Positions 25,801 to 38,419 of a stretch of DNA of 64,000 bases are shown here, piece after piece. The position numbers were made by a program, and so were the translations under genes. The notes under the pieces were generated by a model. The model saw only the letters and a list, made by a program, of their open reading frames with translations, was not told the DNA's origin and made no database searches. The DNA comes from Hibiscus mutabilis (Eukaryota > Streptophyta > Magnoliopsida > Malvales > Malvaceae). The stretch lies in assembly GCA_019671005.1 (NCBI GenBank), contig CM033744.1, positions 41,170,022-41,234,021 on the forward strand. The letters are read 5' to 3'. The stretch's first letter is position 1, and the number at the start of each line of letters is the position of its first letter.

Positions 25801-26720
25801 AAAAAATGGTGTTTGTATTGTTCCAAAATTTTGCCGTTCATCTCAAAATTCAAAGAATACACGGGCAATTGGCCTCTTTACTTTTAAAAAAAAAGATTTA
25901 AAGCCTAGAGACATAGATTCGGTTCCCCATTAGAATACTTCATTTAAGTTCAAAAACAGAGATTGAAATCAGAGATGGGTTTGGGGGAGTTGGGGCATTT
26001 TAGCTCACCCCGATGTTGAGACAGAGAGAGACTCTGCATGATGGGTCAAAGACAAAAAATGACGATGAGTTGAATCAAGATTGAGTGGGGCATCATTGTC
26101 CGTGAAAAATCAAGATATGTTACTCACAAAAATCCAAGGCGGGTGGGGCCTCATTGCCCATAAAATAACAAAGATCTCATGCGTATGAAAGTTCAAATTA
26201 GAAGAGACTAGAAGTGACACAAAGATGAAAGGATTTGACTAGTGAAAAAAAGTCAAAGGATTTTTTAAGCGAAGAGTTCACTTGGCTGGAAGGTTCAAAC
26301 AGAGAAGGGACAATAAAGTTTTAAAGGCAAATTTTATCGGGGCATAAGGATGAGGAATGGTTGTAGTCACAAGATGAAGCCTACCTACCCCGAAGAAAAG
26401 AAAGAGAAAAAAAGAGAAAATTTGCACCTTTGCATCATAAAATATGCTCATGCATCATCTGTATCATAAGACTTCATGCACCTTTGCACCTGTTAAGAAG
26501 ACACGCACTTGAGAGTCAGAAGAAAGGAAGAAGAAAAAAGAAAAAGACAAAAAAAGAAAAAAAGAAAGAAAAGAAGAAAGAAAAGAAAAAGAGAGAAAGA
26601 AAATGAAAAAGAAGAAAAAAGAGATTATCTCACGATTTCAAATCAAGATTTTGAATTCTCGAGCCATCACCTTTGATGAATTCCTTTTGATGTCAGGACA
26701 GATAGAACCGGGACATCATT
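22861..26720 (+). other. Non-coding internal region of the first LARD segment
   Basis: A leader-like block of normal base composition (23040-23345) is followed by AT-rich sequence with many dispersed AAGGACATTTTT words (23580-23960), then the 213-bp duplication, then a purine-rich stretch (26390-26620). Open frames are short and low-complexity. No domain is recognised. Confidence 0.65.
24451..24835 (+). repeat. 213-bp tandem duplication inside the LARD segment
   Basis: GAATGGTCAAAGG begins at 24451 and again at 24664, and both are followed by the same sequence of about 175 bp ending near AAAGAAATC. The two copies differ by a few bases. The third segment has the same duplication at 34760 and 34971. 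Confidence 0.8.
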
Positions 26721-27480
26721 TTAAAGGATGTTTTTCTTAAAACTAAATTTCTCAATTTTATCCTTTCATAAGGATATTTTTATTAAAACCAGTTTCTTAA
26801 TCTAATCCTTTCTTAAGGATGTTTTCTTTAAAATGAATTTCTTAGTTTTATCCATTTATAAGGATGTTTTTCTTAAAACTTAGATTTCTTAATCTAATCT
26901 TTCTTAAGGATGTTTTTCTTAAAACTTAGATTTCTTAATCTAATCCTTTCTTAAGGATGTTTTTTCTTAAAAACTTAGATTTCTTAATATAATCCTTTCT
27001 TAAGGATGTTTTTTTCTTTAAACTTAGATTTCTTAATCTAATCCTTTCTTAAGGATTTTTTTTCTTAAAACTTAGATTTCTTAATCTAATCCTTTCTTAA
27101 GGATGTTTTTTTCTTAAAACTTAGATTTCTTAATCTAATCTTTTCTTAAGGATGTTTTTTCTTAAAACTTAGATTTCTTAATCTAATCCTTTCTTAAGGA
27201 TGTTTTTTCTTAAAACTTAGATTACTTAATCCGATCTTTTCATAAGGATGTTTTTCTTAAAACTAAATTTCTCAATTTTATCCTTTCATAAGGATATTTT
27301 TTCTTAAAATCAGTTTCTTAATTTAATCCTTTCTTAAGGATGTTACGCTTAAAATTAGATTTCTTAATCTGATCCTTTCATAAGGATGTTTTTCTTAAAA
27401 CTAAATTTCTCAATTTTATCCTTCCATAAGGATGATTTTCTTAAATCTCTAATTTTATCCTTTCATAAGGATATTTCTCT
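26721..27480 (+). repeat. Hairpin-rich repeat array, period about 46 bp, first segment
   Basis: About 16 to 18 units carry three short palindromes in a row: TTTTcttAAAA, AGATTtcttAATCT and TCCTTtcttAAGGA, with edge units variant. All share a CTT or TCTT loop. The array lies in the 3' part of the internal region. Confidence 0.85.
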
Positions 27481-27589
27481 TAAAATTCAATTTTATTTTT
27501 ATTTTTGTCCTTCCATAAAGATGATTTATTTTTAACAAATTTCTTAATATAATCTTTTAGTAAGAATGTCTTCTCAGGACTAATATCTA

Positions 27590-28090
27590 AGTGCATGCAG
27601 GTCAAAGAGGTGGCCGAGGAAGAGCGAAGAGTTCTAGAAGAGCTCGTGATTCTGAGACCACAAACAGGAGTCTCAAAGAATTTGGTCGAGGAAGAGCGGA
27701 AGATTCTAGAAGAAAACGTGATTCCAAGGTATCGAGAAAAAACGGTGAAATCATTGATACTTACGTCACCCAAGAACGAAAAAAATCGCGCTAAAGGCGA
27801 AGAGTTATATATAGGAAGGACTCAAGCTTTACCATCTCGTGAGTGAAAAGTTCTATATAGGAGGGACTCGTAACTCAAGACTTCAGAATGAAAGGTTCTA
27901 TATAGGGAGGACCTATAGTTCCAAGATCGGAAGGTGAAGAAGTTCTATATAGGAAGAACTTACAAGCCTGAAGATTCAGCTAAGGAAGAGCGGAGAGTTC
28001 CTGAAGAACACCCGATTCCAAGCCAAAGACAAGAAAGTAGGTAAAAAATGAGTGCTTTTGATCTTTGCTTTGTCCTCGTTTCACAAGAAC
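27590..28090 (+). repeat. TTCTATATAGG repeat cluster, first segment
   Basis: Words such as GTTCTATATAGG followed by AGGAC recur near 27805, 27850, 27895 and 27940. They follow a duplicated GAGGAAGAGCG(A/G)AGA stretch at 27615, 27690 and 27980. Short open frames here are Arg/Glu-rich by-products of the repeats. Confidence 0.7.
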
Positions 28091-28092
28091 AA

Positions 28093-28107
28093 GCAAAGAG
28101 GGGCAAA
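28093..28107 (+). promoter_or_regulatory. Polypurine tract of the first LARD segment
   Basis: GCAAAGAGGGGCAAA lies just before LTR2. The same tract precedes LTR4 and, inverted, the LTR fragment near 58024. Confidence 0.7.
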
Positions 28108-28933
28108 TCAGAATCACTTATTTTTGATCGGTTTTAGTGTTATTAGTATTATTTTAATAGTAATATTATTAATATAAACTAAATAAAAAAATCAAAAAAT
28201 ATATAAGTAATATATATTTATAAAAAAGTAAAAAAAAGGGGAAATTTACGTGGAGCCTAGAGCTCCACATCACCCAAACTATCCCCCCGCCCCTTGAAAT
28301 TGCCTATAAGTAGGCAGGGGATTCACGAACAAAGGGGGAGGATCCGACCAAGGCTTGCCAAATAAGAGAGCATAGCTCTCGGGTAGCCAAGGACCGGGGG
28401 CAGTCCCCTCGGTCCTAACCGGTTCGATCAGGGTCCAATTTTAGGTCCGATCTAGTTAATATTTTTGGAGAGGTCGTGGTAGATCTCGATGGGGTTCAGT
28501 CGGGGTTCGTTATTCGAGCTCCTAGTTAGGTATATTTTCTTCCCTTTTTATTTGTATTGTAAATTTTATGATTTAATGAAGTATTAGTTAATTTAAAATT
28601 GTGCTCTTTTTTAGTTTGTATGTTTAGGTTAGTATTTATTATGTTTTAAATTTATGTTTTATATTAATACTTTATTTATGTTAGATTTGTTTTTATGTGT
28701 TAGATTAATATTTATGAATGTTAGTATTTTATTTATGTTAGATTTGTTTTTATTTATAAGTTAGATTAATATTTATGTATGTATGTTTTAGATTAGTATT
28801 TGTTTATGTTTTAGATTTATGTTTTAGATTAATATTTTATTTATGTTAGATTTGTTTTTATTTATGAGTTAGATTAATATTTATGTATATATGTTTTTTA
28901 GATTAGTATTTTATTTATGTTAGATTAGTATCT
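28108..28933 (+). repeat. LTR2, truncated
   Basis: It matches LTR1 from its first bases (TCAGAATCACTT here against TGTAATCACT) to the AT-rich repeats. At about 28934 the similarity stops, well short of the LTR end, and the sequence changes to a decayed internal region. Confidence 0.8.
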
Positions 28934-31888
28934 TTATCATTTAAGATATTTATTGATAAATATATGCTTTTATATTCTTTCAACCAAATTTCTAAATAAT
29001 TTGTTATCATTTTTTCAATTAAGAAAAAAAAAAATCAACATTTCAATTTGTTTTAACAAGTTCTTAGTTCGATTCATGTTTAATGACATTTTTCATCTTT
29101 TTTCATTGGTTGTAAATATTTTTAGCAAGTTTTTAATTATTTCATTGTTTCGTTTGTTTTGTCTTTTCATAGGGACATTTTTTCAAAAAATAATAATAAT
29201 AAAAGTTTTTGCCTTTGGAAAGGACATCTTTTAATATGAGTATTTAATCATTTCATAAGGACATTTTCCAAATATTTTTTTAATTAATTGTTTTTTTAAG
29301 GATATTGTTAAAAAATAATTTCTCCAATTTTTCATTTTTTGCTTTTTCTTTTTCAAAAAAATAAAAAAAAACAAAAAAACAAAAACAAAGGTGAATAATT
29401 TCTCAAAAACAAAATTTTTCAATCATGTCATTTCTCAATTTTTTTTCTCTCAAAAAATTTTTTAAAAATATTTTAAATTAGTGTCTTAAGGAGCATTTTC
29501 ATAGTTCTTAAAGTTTTTTTCTCTATATTTTCAATGATTATTTTTTTAAAAATGTGAATTTGCAATTTATCAAAATTATCTAAAAAATAACAAAATTTTT
29601 AATTTTGATTGAGTTTTTTTTTTCTCATAAAATTTTATTCGAAACAACTTGCTCATTTGAGTGGTGATAAAAATGTATTTTAAAAATAAAATTATTCAAA
29701 ACATATTTTTCATATTGATTTTAAATTAATAAAAAATTTAAGACAATAGATAATTCACCCAAGAGGGTATCCATCTGATTAGAGAGAGTAAACGTAAACA
29801 CATAATTACTTTCATATTTTTATGAATGGTCATAGAGGATTGAAAAAATAGCTTTAGAAAAAATCTAATTTCATAATTGACATCATTCATATTTGGGGAA
29901 TAGTACAACTTTTTTATTGCAGCTCCACTTTCATTGCAATGTATATCACTTGAATTAAAATTTGGTTAAAATCGAAATAATCATAATTTTTAGTCATTTT
30001 GTTAGCCATAAACTGAAGTTATTTTTGTTACTAATGAAATTTTTTATTTAAACAAACTGATTCATTCTTTGTTCAATGCACCTATAATAGTTTTTTTTCT
30101 TGTCAGCAAAACATATTTATCGAAAAACATATGAAATATTTTTATGTGAGAAAATACATGTATCTGACTAAGAAGTACTTGTTATTTCAATTGCAAATAA
30201 GGACAATATTAAAAAATGGGTGATTAGTTTTGAAAACAAAATAGTTTAAGAAAATCAAAGTACAAGGGGAGAATTTGAAAACATAAAAAATATTTTGGTT
30301 ACTATTTTCATTGTAAATAATTTAGAAAAATTAGAAAAAAAATAAAAATAAGGGCTTTGAGAAAGGATAATGTTATTTCGTGAAACACCGTATTCAAGAG
30401 CACACAGTATGGGTTTGTTAGGATAAGAGTGTACCTATAAAATATTCAAAGTAAAAAGCGATCAGATGTGTAATTATAAATTATTTTAAAATTAAAAGAT
30501 AAATTAAAAAATAAAAATTTTAGAAAGAAAATAAGAAGAAAATAATTAAAATCAAAAATAACTACCTTAAATTACAAAACTCTAATTTTTGTTTATTTGA
30601 AATTGCCATCCGCCCGAAGTAACTCAGGAAAAACAATTATACTGTCTACTCATTATTATCAAGCCAAAAGAAACGTTGAAACTTAAATTCACCAAGCTAA
30701 AAAAAATTTAAAAAATGATTTCAATCAAAAACAAGGTTCAGCAATTCTGGAAGTGCTCAAAACTATTAAAGAGTTAACAATCGCATTTAGGATAACAATT
30801 TAATTTTTGTCCGCCCGCGTGACATGACTATCGGATCGGCAGCGGTGGCGACGGTAATTTAAATTTTTAAAATTACAATTTGTAGTAGTTAAGGTGTATT
30901 AATTTAATTATATTTAAAATAAAACAAATACAAATAATGTTTTATTCCATTCTTTCGATTTTTAAAAAAATTATATTTAAAATTGCGAGATTTTAAATTC
31001 AATTTGTTTAAAGCCTAAACTTAAAATACTATTCCCCATTAGAATGTTTCATTTTTAAGTTCAAATTTTACAAACATTGCTTCTTTAGAATATGGGTTTG
31101 GGGGAGTTAAAATTTTATTCTCATTTGTACCTTGAGTCCTTTTAATGCAATTTTAGAACAACAAAAAATGATTCAAGTTGAATCAAGATTGGCGGGGCAT
31201 CTTTACCATTGAAAAATCAAGATATGTTACTCACAAAAATCAAACTATTGGGGCCTTTTTATTTTAAAAAATTAAAGACCACATGATTTTCACTAGTTCA
31301 AATTAGAAATAAATTTTGGACTTTAAAGATGAATTTTCTAGTGAAAAAGATAAATGACGAAAGTGAAATCTATTTGATCATTGAAAATCACATTAATTTG
31401 GAAGGTTTTCAAGCAGAAAAGGACAATAAATTTTAAAAAGGCTTTTGTAAACTTTAATAAATGAAAGAAATTGAACATTCACAAATTTAGAAAGTTTACC
31501 CATAAAACAAAATAAAAAAACAAAATAAAATTCTAATTCATAAAATATAAACCAACATAATCTTTAATATATAAAATTCTCAACAGACAACAACTAAAAT
31601 CGGAAGAAAGGAAAATAAAAGAGTTAAATCAAGAAAAAGAAAAAAAGAAAGAAAGAAAAAAACAAAAAGAAAAAGAAAAAAATATTATCTTACGATTTCA
31701 AATCAAGATTTGATCATCTAGAGTCATCACCTTTGATCAATTTCTCTGATGATTGCGGATCCTCAAAATTCATTTTCATTAATGTTTTTCTTAAACTAAA
31801 TTTCTGGTAAAGCTTTCTTAAGCATGTTTTTTTGTTGAAACTTAGAATTTCTTAAATTTAATCAACATCAGATATTTTTCTTAAAAAA
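28934..31888 (+). mobile_element. Mosaic, decayed middle LARD segment
   Basis: From about 28968 the order of landmarks follows 23611-26900 of the first segment: TTTATATTCTTTCAACC, the AAGGACA words, GGGGAATAGTACAAC, ATGGGTTTGGGGGAGTT and CAAGATATGTTACTCAC. Exact blocks of 15 to 40 bp alternate with stretches that do not align at all, and the whole is shorter and more AT-rich. It joins a truncated LTR3 at 31889. It may be an old copy or a poorly resolved assembly stretch. Confidence 0.6.
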
Positions 31889-33150
31889 ATATAAACTAAA
31901 TAAAAATCAAAAATATATATAAGTAATATATATTTATAAAAAAGTAAAAGAAAGGGAAATTTGCATGGAGCCTAGAGCTCCACGTCACCCAAACTATCCC
32001 CCCACCCCTTGAAATTGCCTATAAATAGGCAGGGGATTCACGCACAAAGGGGGAGGAGTCGGCCAAGGCTTGCCAAATAAGAGAGCATAGCTCTCGGGTA
32101 GCCAAGGACCGGGGGCAGTCCCCTTGGTCCTAATCGGTTCGATTGGGGTCCTATTTTAGGTCTGATCTAGTTAATATTTTTGGAAAGGTCGTGGTAGATC
32201 TCGGTGGGGTTCAGTCGGGGTTCGTTATTCGAGCTCTTAGTTAGGTATATTTTCTTCCGTTTTTATTTGTATTGTAAATTTTATGATTTAATTAAGTATT
32301 AGTTAATTTAAAATTGTGCTCTTTTTTAGTTTGTATGTTTAGGTTAGTATTTATTATGTTTTAAATTTATGTTTTATATTAATATTTTATTTATGTTAGA
32401 TTTGTTTTTTATGTGTTAGATTAATATTTATGAATGTTAGTATTTTATTTATGTTAGATTTGTTTTTATTTATAAGTTAGATTAATATTTATGTATGTAT
32501 GTTTTAGATTAGTATTTGTTTATGTTTTAAATTTATGTTTTAGATTAATATTTTATTTATGTTAGATTTGTTTTTATTTATGAGTTAGATTAATATTTAT
32601 GTATGTATATTTTAGATTAGTATTTTATTTATGTTAGATTAGTATCTTATTATGTTAGTATTTATTTATATTTTATCGCATTGTATTTATATTCGCCATG
32701 TTTTAGGTTGCATAACAGATATATAAATTGTCAATGCAGTGCCCTTTTATCCGAGCGTAAACGGGGCCAGTGTCAGGCTTAGTGATAGTGGTTGGGCGTT
32801 TACTCTCGGATAACGGGGCCTTTAAAATTTACCCGCACTTATAACCAAATTTTAAATTAATCGTCACTTTAATCCAGAAAATCTAATATTAATAAAGCGG
32901 TAATTATTAAAGTACCAATTTTGGGCAGTGTGGGGGTGCTAATCCTTCCCCATCCGTAACCGACTCCCGAACCCAACAGTTTTCGAATCTCTGGTTTTAT
33001 GGTGTCTGGCCTACCTAAGTGGCCGGTGGCGACTCCAATTTCTAAATAAAATGCTTTTTTTAAAACCCTCACGGAATAAATATTTTAATACCCGAAAGAC
33101 AACCAACACCTCGAAAACTCAGTTTTTTTAGTAAAAGGGACATTACTACA
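31889..33150 (+). repeat. LTR3, 5'-truncated
   Basis: It begins inside the LTR at ATATAAACTAAATAAAA and then matches LTR1 to the terminal ATTACTACA. Differences from LTR1 are few. Confidence 0.85.
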
Positions 33151-33152
33151 GA

Positions 33153-33170
33153 TGGCGACTCCGCTGGGGA
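33153..33170 (+). promoter_or_regulatory. Primer binding site of the third LARD segment
   Basis: TGGCGACTCCGCTGGGGA lies 2 bp after LTR3. It is the intact form of the site at 22843. Confidence 0.7.
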
Positions 33171-36100
33171 GATTTTTTATTTTTTAACAAAATAAAGAGA
33201 GTCAAGCTTTTTCAAATAATTATCGCTTTAATAATATTAGAAGTTCCGGATTAAAGTGATTATTAAATTAATATTCGGTTGTAATTGCGCGTTTATTTTA
33301 ACGCATTTAAAATTTGACATATAAACCTGTTTTTTAAGTGGGAGAAAACGCTAATGCTTTCATGGAGATATCGTTCTCCCGTGTAGGCCTAGCAAGTACC
33401 TTCGGGGCTCGAGTACCTTATGCTTTCGTAAGGATATCGTTCCTTTGTGCATGCATAAGCGAATGGGTCCCCCTGAATTGAACCCGGTTGAAAGGAGCCT
33501 ATAATGGGTGATGATCGGGGGCCTTGCTACTCTTAGTAAAGGATAGCGAGGATAATTCGGTACCCTTAGAACCAAAACTGCATGTAGAGAACATATAGAA
33601 ACCCACCACTTTAGAGCCATGCGGATAACCTTAGGTGTTTTAGGCGGGATAAATAGGGTTGTTTTGTTTGTTTACCTTATTTAATTTGTCCTTTTATTTA
33701 TGTATTTATTATTTTTATCCAAGATCTTGACTCGTTTTCTTTTTGCTTTTTTGCCTTCATTCTTGCATTTTTTTATTATTGTTATGATTTTTACATTTCG
33801 TACATTGTATCACATCGAAGCACGTGCATGCATCTCATTTGCATAAAATCACATACCAAAAAAAAATTTTCACAAATAATTTTTAAGAAAAGGTAAATCC
33901 TTTTAAGGACATTTTTTAAGAATGAACTTTTATATTCTTTCAACCAAATTTCTAAATACACCCTTTCATAATGGCGATTAAAAAAAAAAAGAAAAATGAA
34001 CATTTCAATTTGTTTTAACAAGTTCTTAGATCCAGTCCCTTCACAAGGACATTTTTGAGCTTTTTCATCCTCCCACGAGAATAAATATTTTTAGCAAAGT
34101 TTTTAATCATTTCATTAATACACTTGTTCAAATTTTCATAGGGACATTATTTCAAAAATAATAATAATAGTTTCTTTTTCGATCCTTTCACAAGGACATC
34201 TTTTAATATGAGTATTTAATCCTTTCATAAGGACATTTTTCAAAGGAAATATTTTTCAATTAAATCTTTTCATAAGGATATTGTTAAAAAATGAATTTCT
34301 CAATTCTTTCATCTCTTAAGATTTTTCTTTTTCTAAAAAAACAAAACAAAAAAAGAACAAAAAGGGGGAAAGAATAATTTCTCAAAAACAAAATTTTTCA
34401 ATCATGTCCTTTCTCAAGGATCACTTTTTTTTCTCTCTCAAAAATTTCTTAAAGATATTTTAATCCTACCAGTCTTATGAACATTTTTCATAGTTCTTAA
34501 GAAGTTTTTTTCTCTATTCTATCTTTTCAAGGATTGTTTTTTATTCTGAAAATAAGAGAATTCCTTAATTTTATCCTTTCTTAAGGATGAAAAAAGAACA
34601 AGATTTTTTTAAGTTGATTGAGTTTTTATGCTTACAAAACTGGAAAGAGTTCAATAGAATTTAACAAGTCTGACAAGAAATGTTGGCATAACATGGTTAA
34701 ACACGGTAAAATTTAAGACAATGGATAATTCAAGTATCCATCGAAAAGCCATTTTTTACGAATGGTCAAAGGAAAATAAATCCTTTGGAAAAAAATCCAA
34801 TTTCATAATTGGTATAAACTGATTGTACTCGGGGAATAGTACAACTAGCCCGAGCAAACGACTACCGGTAAAGGCAACTCAAAACCGTTGATCCTCGTGC
34901 ATTTGGGAAAAATGCGAAAGAAATCTATAAACAAAGCTGTAAATTAAATTTTCACCTAAAATCCATTATCGAATGGTCAAAGGAAAATAAATCCTTTGGA
35001 AAAATCCAATGTCATAATTGGTATAAACTGATTGTACTTTGGGAATAGTGCAACTAGCCCGAGAGCAAACGACTATCGGTAAAAGGCAATTCAAATCCGT
35101 TGATCCCTGTGCATTTGGGAAAATGCAAAAGAAATCCATAAGCTAAGTCATATTTTTTCAGAATGAAGTTATTTTTGTCGTAATGAAATTTTTATTTATT
35201 CAGAAAGCATATTCGCATTCTTTGTTCATTGTTATGGGATAGTTTTTTCCCATATGCATGTATACATATTTATGAAAAAACATACTCATATTTTTACACA
35301 TAAAATATATGTATACGGATATTGTGTCCTTGTATATCAATTGCATGAGGGACATTATTTTAACTTAGGTGATTGGTTTTGAGCAACCTGCATCTACTGG
35401 AAATCAAAGGCTGCGGAGAAAACGAATTTGTAATTACCTTCCGAGTTATTTTTTGGTTAATTGTTAATAACCTCACTTAAGCATAATTTATTGTACGTGG
35501 AATAAAAAACAATAAGCAAATCCTAAGAAAAAGCACTCCAATGTTCGAAGCCTGGTAATAGGCATATTCAAAACCTGGTAATTGGTTTATTCGGATAAGA
35601 GTGTGGCAACTTTGGGGCACTCCTCTGAAGCGATAAGATGGCAATGCACCATCTAACAAAGAAAAAGAATAGCAAAAAATAAAAATAAAAAGAAAAGAAA
35701 ATAAGAAGAAAAAAGAGAGAAGAAAATCGCTTCATGAGTGATGGTAATATTTTCGTCTCATGACAATGCTGAGTAACTCGGGGTATTGTTGTTTGCTCCA
35801 TCATTATTCTCGAGCCAAAAGAATGTGATGAGTTGAATTCACCAAGCAAAAAAAAAGCCAAAAAAATGATGATGATCTGATAGGGTCCAACCCAATCAAA
35901 AAAGAGAGAGAGACCAAAATAACTCGGAATGTATTTTACATTTTCAGATAACAATTCAGCTTTTGAGGTCCCCTATATGCATGACACGCTTGGGGGCAAT
36001 TGCCGGTAAGTTGTCTCAATGTAGTTTTTGCACTTGATACTCAGGGTATACGATTTGACGTATCACTACGCCTGCCGAGATTTTCTGATCAAGCATTAGC

Positions 36101-37030
36101 AAAAAAATGGTGTTTGTATTGTTCCAAAATTTTGCCGTTCATCTCAAAATTCAAAGAATACACGGGCAATTGGCCTCTTTACTTTTAAAAAAAAAGATTT
36201 AAAGCCTAGAGACATAGATTCGGTTCCCCATTAGAATACTTCATTTAAGTTCAAAAACAGAGATTGAAATCGAGAGAGATGGGTTTGGGGGAGTTGGGGC
36301 ATTTTAGCTCACCCCGATGTTGAGACAGAGAGAGACTCTGCATGATGGGTCAAAGACAAAAAATGACGATGAGTTGAATCAAGATTGAGTGGGGCATCAT
36401 TGTCCGTGAAAAATCAAGATATGTTACTCACAAAAATCCAAGGCGGGTGGGGCCTCATTGCCCATAAAATAACAAAGATCTCATGCGTATGAAAGTTCAA
36501 ATTAGAAGAGACTAGAAGTGACACAAAGATGAAAGGATTTGACTAGTGAAAAAAAAAAAGTCAAAGGATTTTTTTAAGCGAAGAGTTCACTTGGTTTGGA
36601 AGGTTCAAACAGAGAAGGGACAATAAAGTTTTAAAGGCAAATTTTATCGGGGCATAAGGATGAGGAATGGTTGTAGTCACAAGATGAAGCCTACCTACCC
36701 CGAAGAAAAGAAAGAGAAAAAAAGAGAAAATTTGCACCTTTGCATCATAAAATATGCTCATGCATCATCTGTATCATAAGACTTCATGCACCTTTGCACC
36801 TGTTAAGAAGACACGCACTTGAGAGTCAGAAGAAAGGAAGAAGAAAAAAGAAAAAGACAAAAAAAGAAAAAAAGAAAGAAAAGAAGAAAGAAAAGAAAAA
36901 GAGAGAAAGAAAATGAAAAAGAAGAAAAAAGAGATTATCTCACGATTTCAAATCAAGATTTTGAATTCTCGAGCCATCACCTTTGATGAATTCCTTTTGA
37001 TGTCAGGACAGATAGAACCGGGACATCATT
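33171..37030 (+). other. Non-coding internal region of the third LARD segment
   Basis: It is the counterpart of 22861-26720 with a small number of substitutions and indels, several of them at CAG, CTG or CCGG words. It contains no gene. Confidence 0.65.
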
Positions 37031-37790
37031 TTAAAGGATGTTTTTCTTAAAACTAAATTTCTCAATTTTATCCTTTCATAAGGATATTTTTATTAAAACC
37101 AGTTTCTTAATCTAATCCTTTCTTAAGGATGTTTTCTTTAAAATGAATTTCTTAGTTTTATCCATTTATAAGGATGTTTTTCTTAAAACTTAGATTTCTT
37201 AATCTAATCTTTCTTAAGGATGTTTTTCTTAAAACTTAGATTTCTTAATCTAATCCTTTCTTAAGGATGTTTTTTTTCTTAAAAACTTAGATTTCTTAAT
37301 ATAATCCTTTCTTAAGGATGTTTTTCTTTAAACTTAGATTTCTTAATCTAATCCTTTCTTAAGGATTTTTTTCTTAAAACTTAGATTTCTTAATCTAATC
37401 CTTTCTTAAGGATGTTTTTTTTAAAACTTAGATTTCTTAATCTAATCTTTTCTTAAGGATGTTTTTCTTAAAACTTAGATTTCTTAATCTAATCCTTTCT
37501 TAAGGATGTTTTTTCTTAAAACTTAGATTACTTAATCCGATCTTTTCATAAGGATGTTTTTCTTAAAACTAAATTTCTCAATTTTATCCTTTCATAAGGA
37601 TATTTTTTCTTAAAATCAGTTTCTTAATTTAATCCTTTCTTAAGGATGTTACGCTTAAAATTAGATTTCTTAATCTGATCCTTTCATAAGGATGTTTTTC
37701 TTAAAACTAAATTTCTCAATTTTATCCTTCCATAAGGATGATTTTCTTAAATCTCTAATTTTATCCTTTCATAAGGATATTTCTCTTAAA
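37031..37790 (+). repeat. Hairpin-rich repeat array, third segment
   Basis: Same units and order as at 26721-27480, with small length changes in the T-runs only. Confidence 0.85.
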
Positions 37791-37894
37791 ATTCAATTTT
37801 ATTTTTATTTTTGTCCTTCCATAAAGATGATTTATTTTTAACAAATTTCTTAATATAATCTTTTCGTAAGAATGTCTTCTCAGGACTAATATCT

Positions 37895-38419
37895 AAGTGC
37901 ATGCAGGTCAAAGAGGTGGCCGAGGAAGAGCGAAGAGTTCTAGAAGAGCTCGTGATTCTGAGACCACAAACAGGAGTCTCAAAGAATTTGGTCGAGGAAG
38001 AGCGGAAGATTCTAGAAGAAAACGTGATTCCAAGGTATCAGATAAAGAAACGGTGAAATCATTGATACTTACGTCACCCAAGAACGAAAAAATCCGTCGC
38101 GCTAAAGGCGAAGAGTTATATATAGGAAGGACTCCAAGCTTTACCATCTCAGAGTGAAAAGTTCTATATAGGAGGGACTCGTAACTCAAGACTTCAGAAT
38201 GAAAGGTTCTATATAGGGAGGACCTATAGTTCCAAGATCAGAAGGTGAAGAAGTTCTATATAGGAAGAACTTACAAGCCTGAAGATTCAGCTAAGGAAGA
38301 GCGGAGAGTTCCAGAAGAACACCTGATTCCGAAGCCAAAGACAAGAAAGTAGGTAAAAAATGAGTGCTTTTGATCTTTGCTTTGTCCTCGTTTCACAAGA
38401 ACAAGCAAAGAGGGGCAAC
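37895..38419 (+). repeat. TATATAGG repeat cluster and polypurine tract, third segment
   Basis: It is the counterpart of 27590-28107. The tract GCAAAGAGGGGCAAC at 38405-38419 abuts the TGTAATCACT that opens LTR4. Confidence 0.7.

Larger units (their letters stand above)
21516..28933 (+). mobile_element. LARD-like LTR element, first segment (LTR1-internal-LTR2)
   Basis: LTR1 opens TGTAATCACT and ends ATTACTACA at 22840. A primer-binding-like sequence follows. The internal region runs to about 28107, and a second LTR copy starts after a polypurine tract. No gag or pol motif is found in any frame. The interior is AT-rich, repeat-built and non-coding. This is the plan of a large retrotransposon derivative. 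The binding site and leader resemble what I recall of the Tat/Ogre branch of Ty3/gypsy. Confidence 0.8.

Noticed and set aside
26721..27480. CRISPR-like array
   Set aside because: Units are contiguous and nearly identical with no unique spacers, inside a plant LTR element.
27591..27846. Arg/Glu-rich ORFs near the 3' end of the LARD interior
   Set aside because: They follow the duplicated GAGGAAGAGCG words, end in different ways in the two segments, and lack any domain.
35568..35954. 128-codon - strand frame with Phe/Leu runs
   Set aside because: It is a translation of an AAAAGAAAA purine tract. The equivalent in the first segment is shorter because of small indels.
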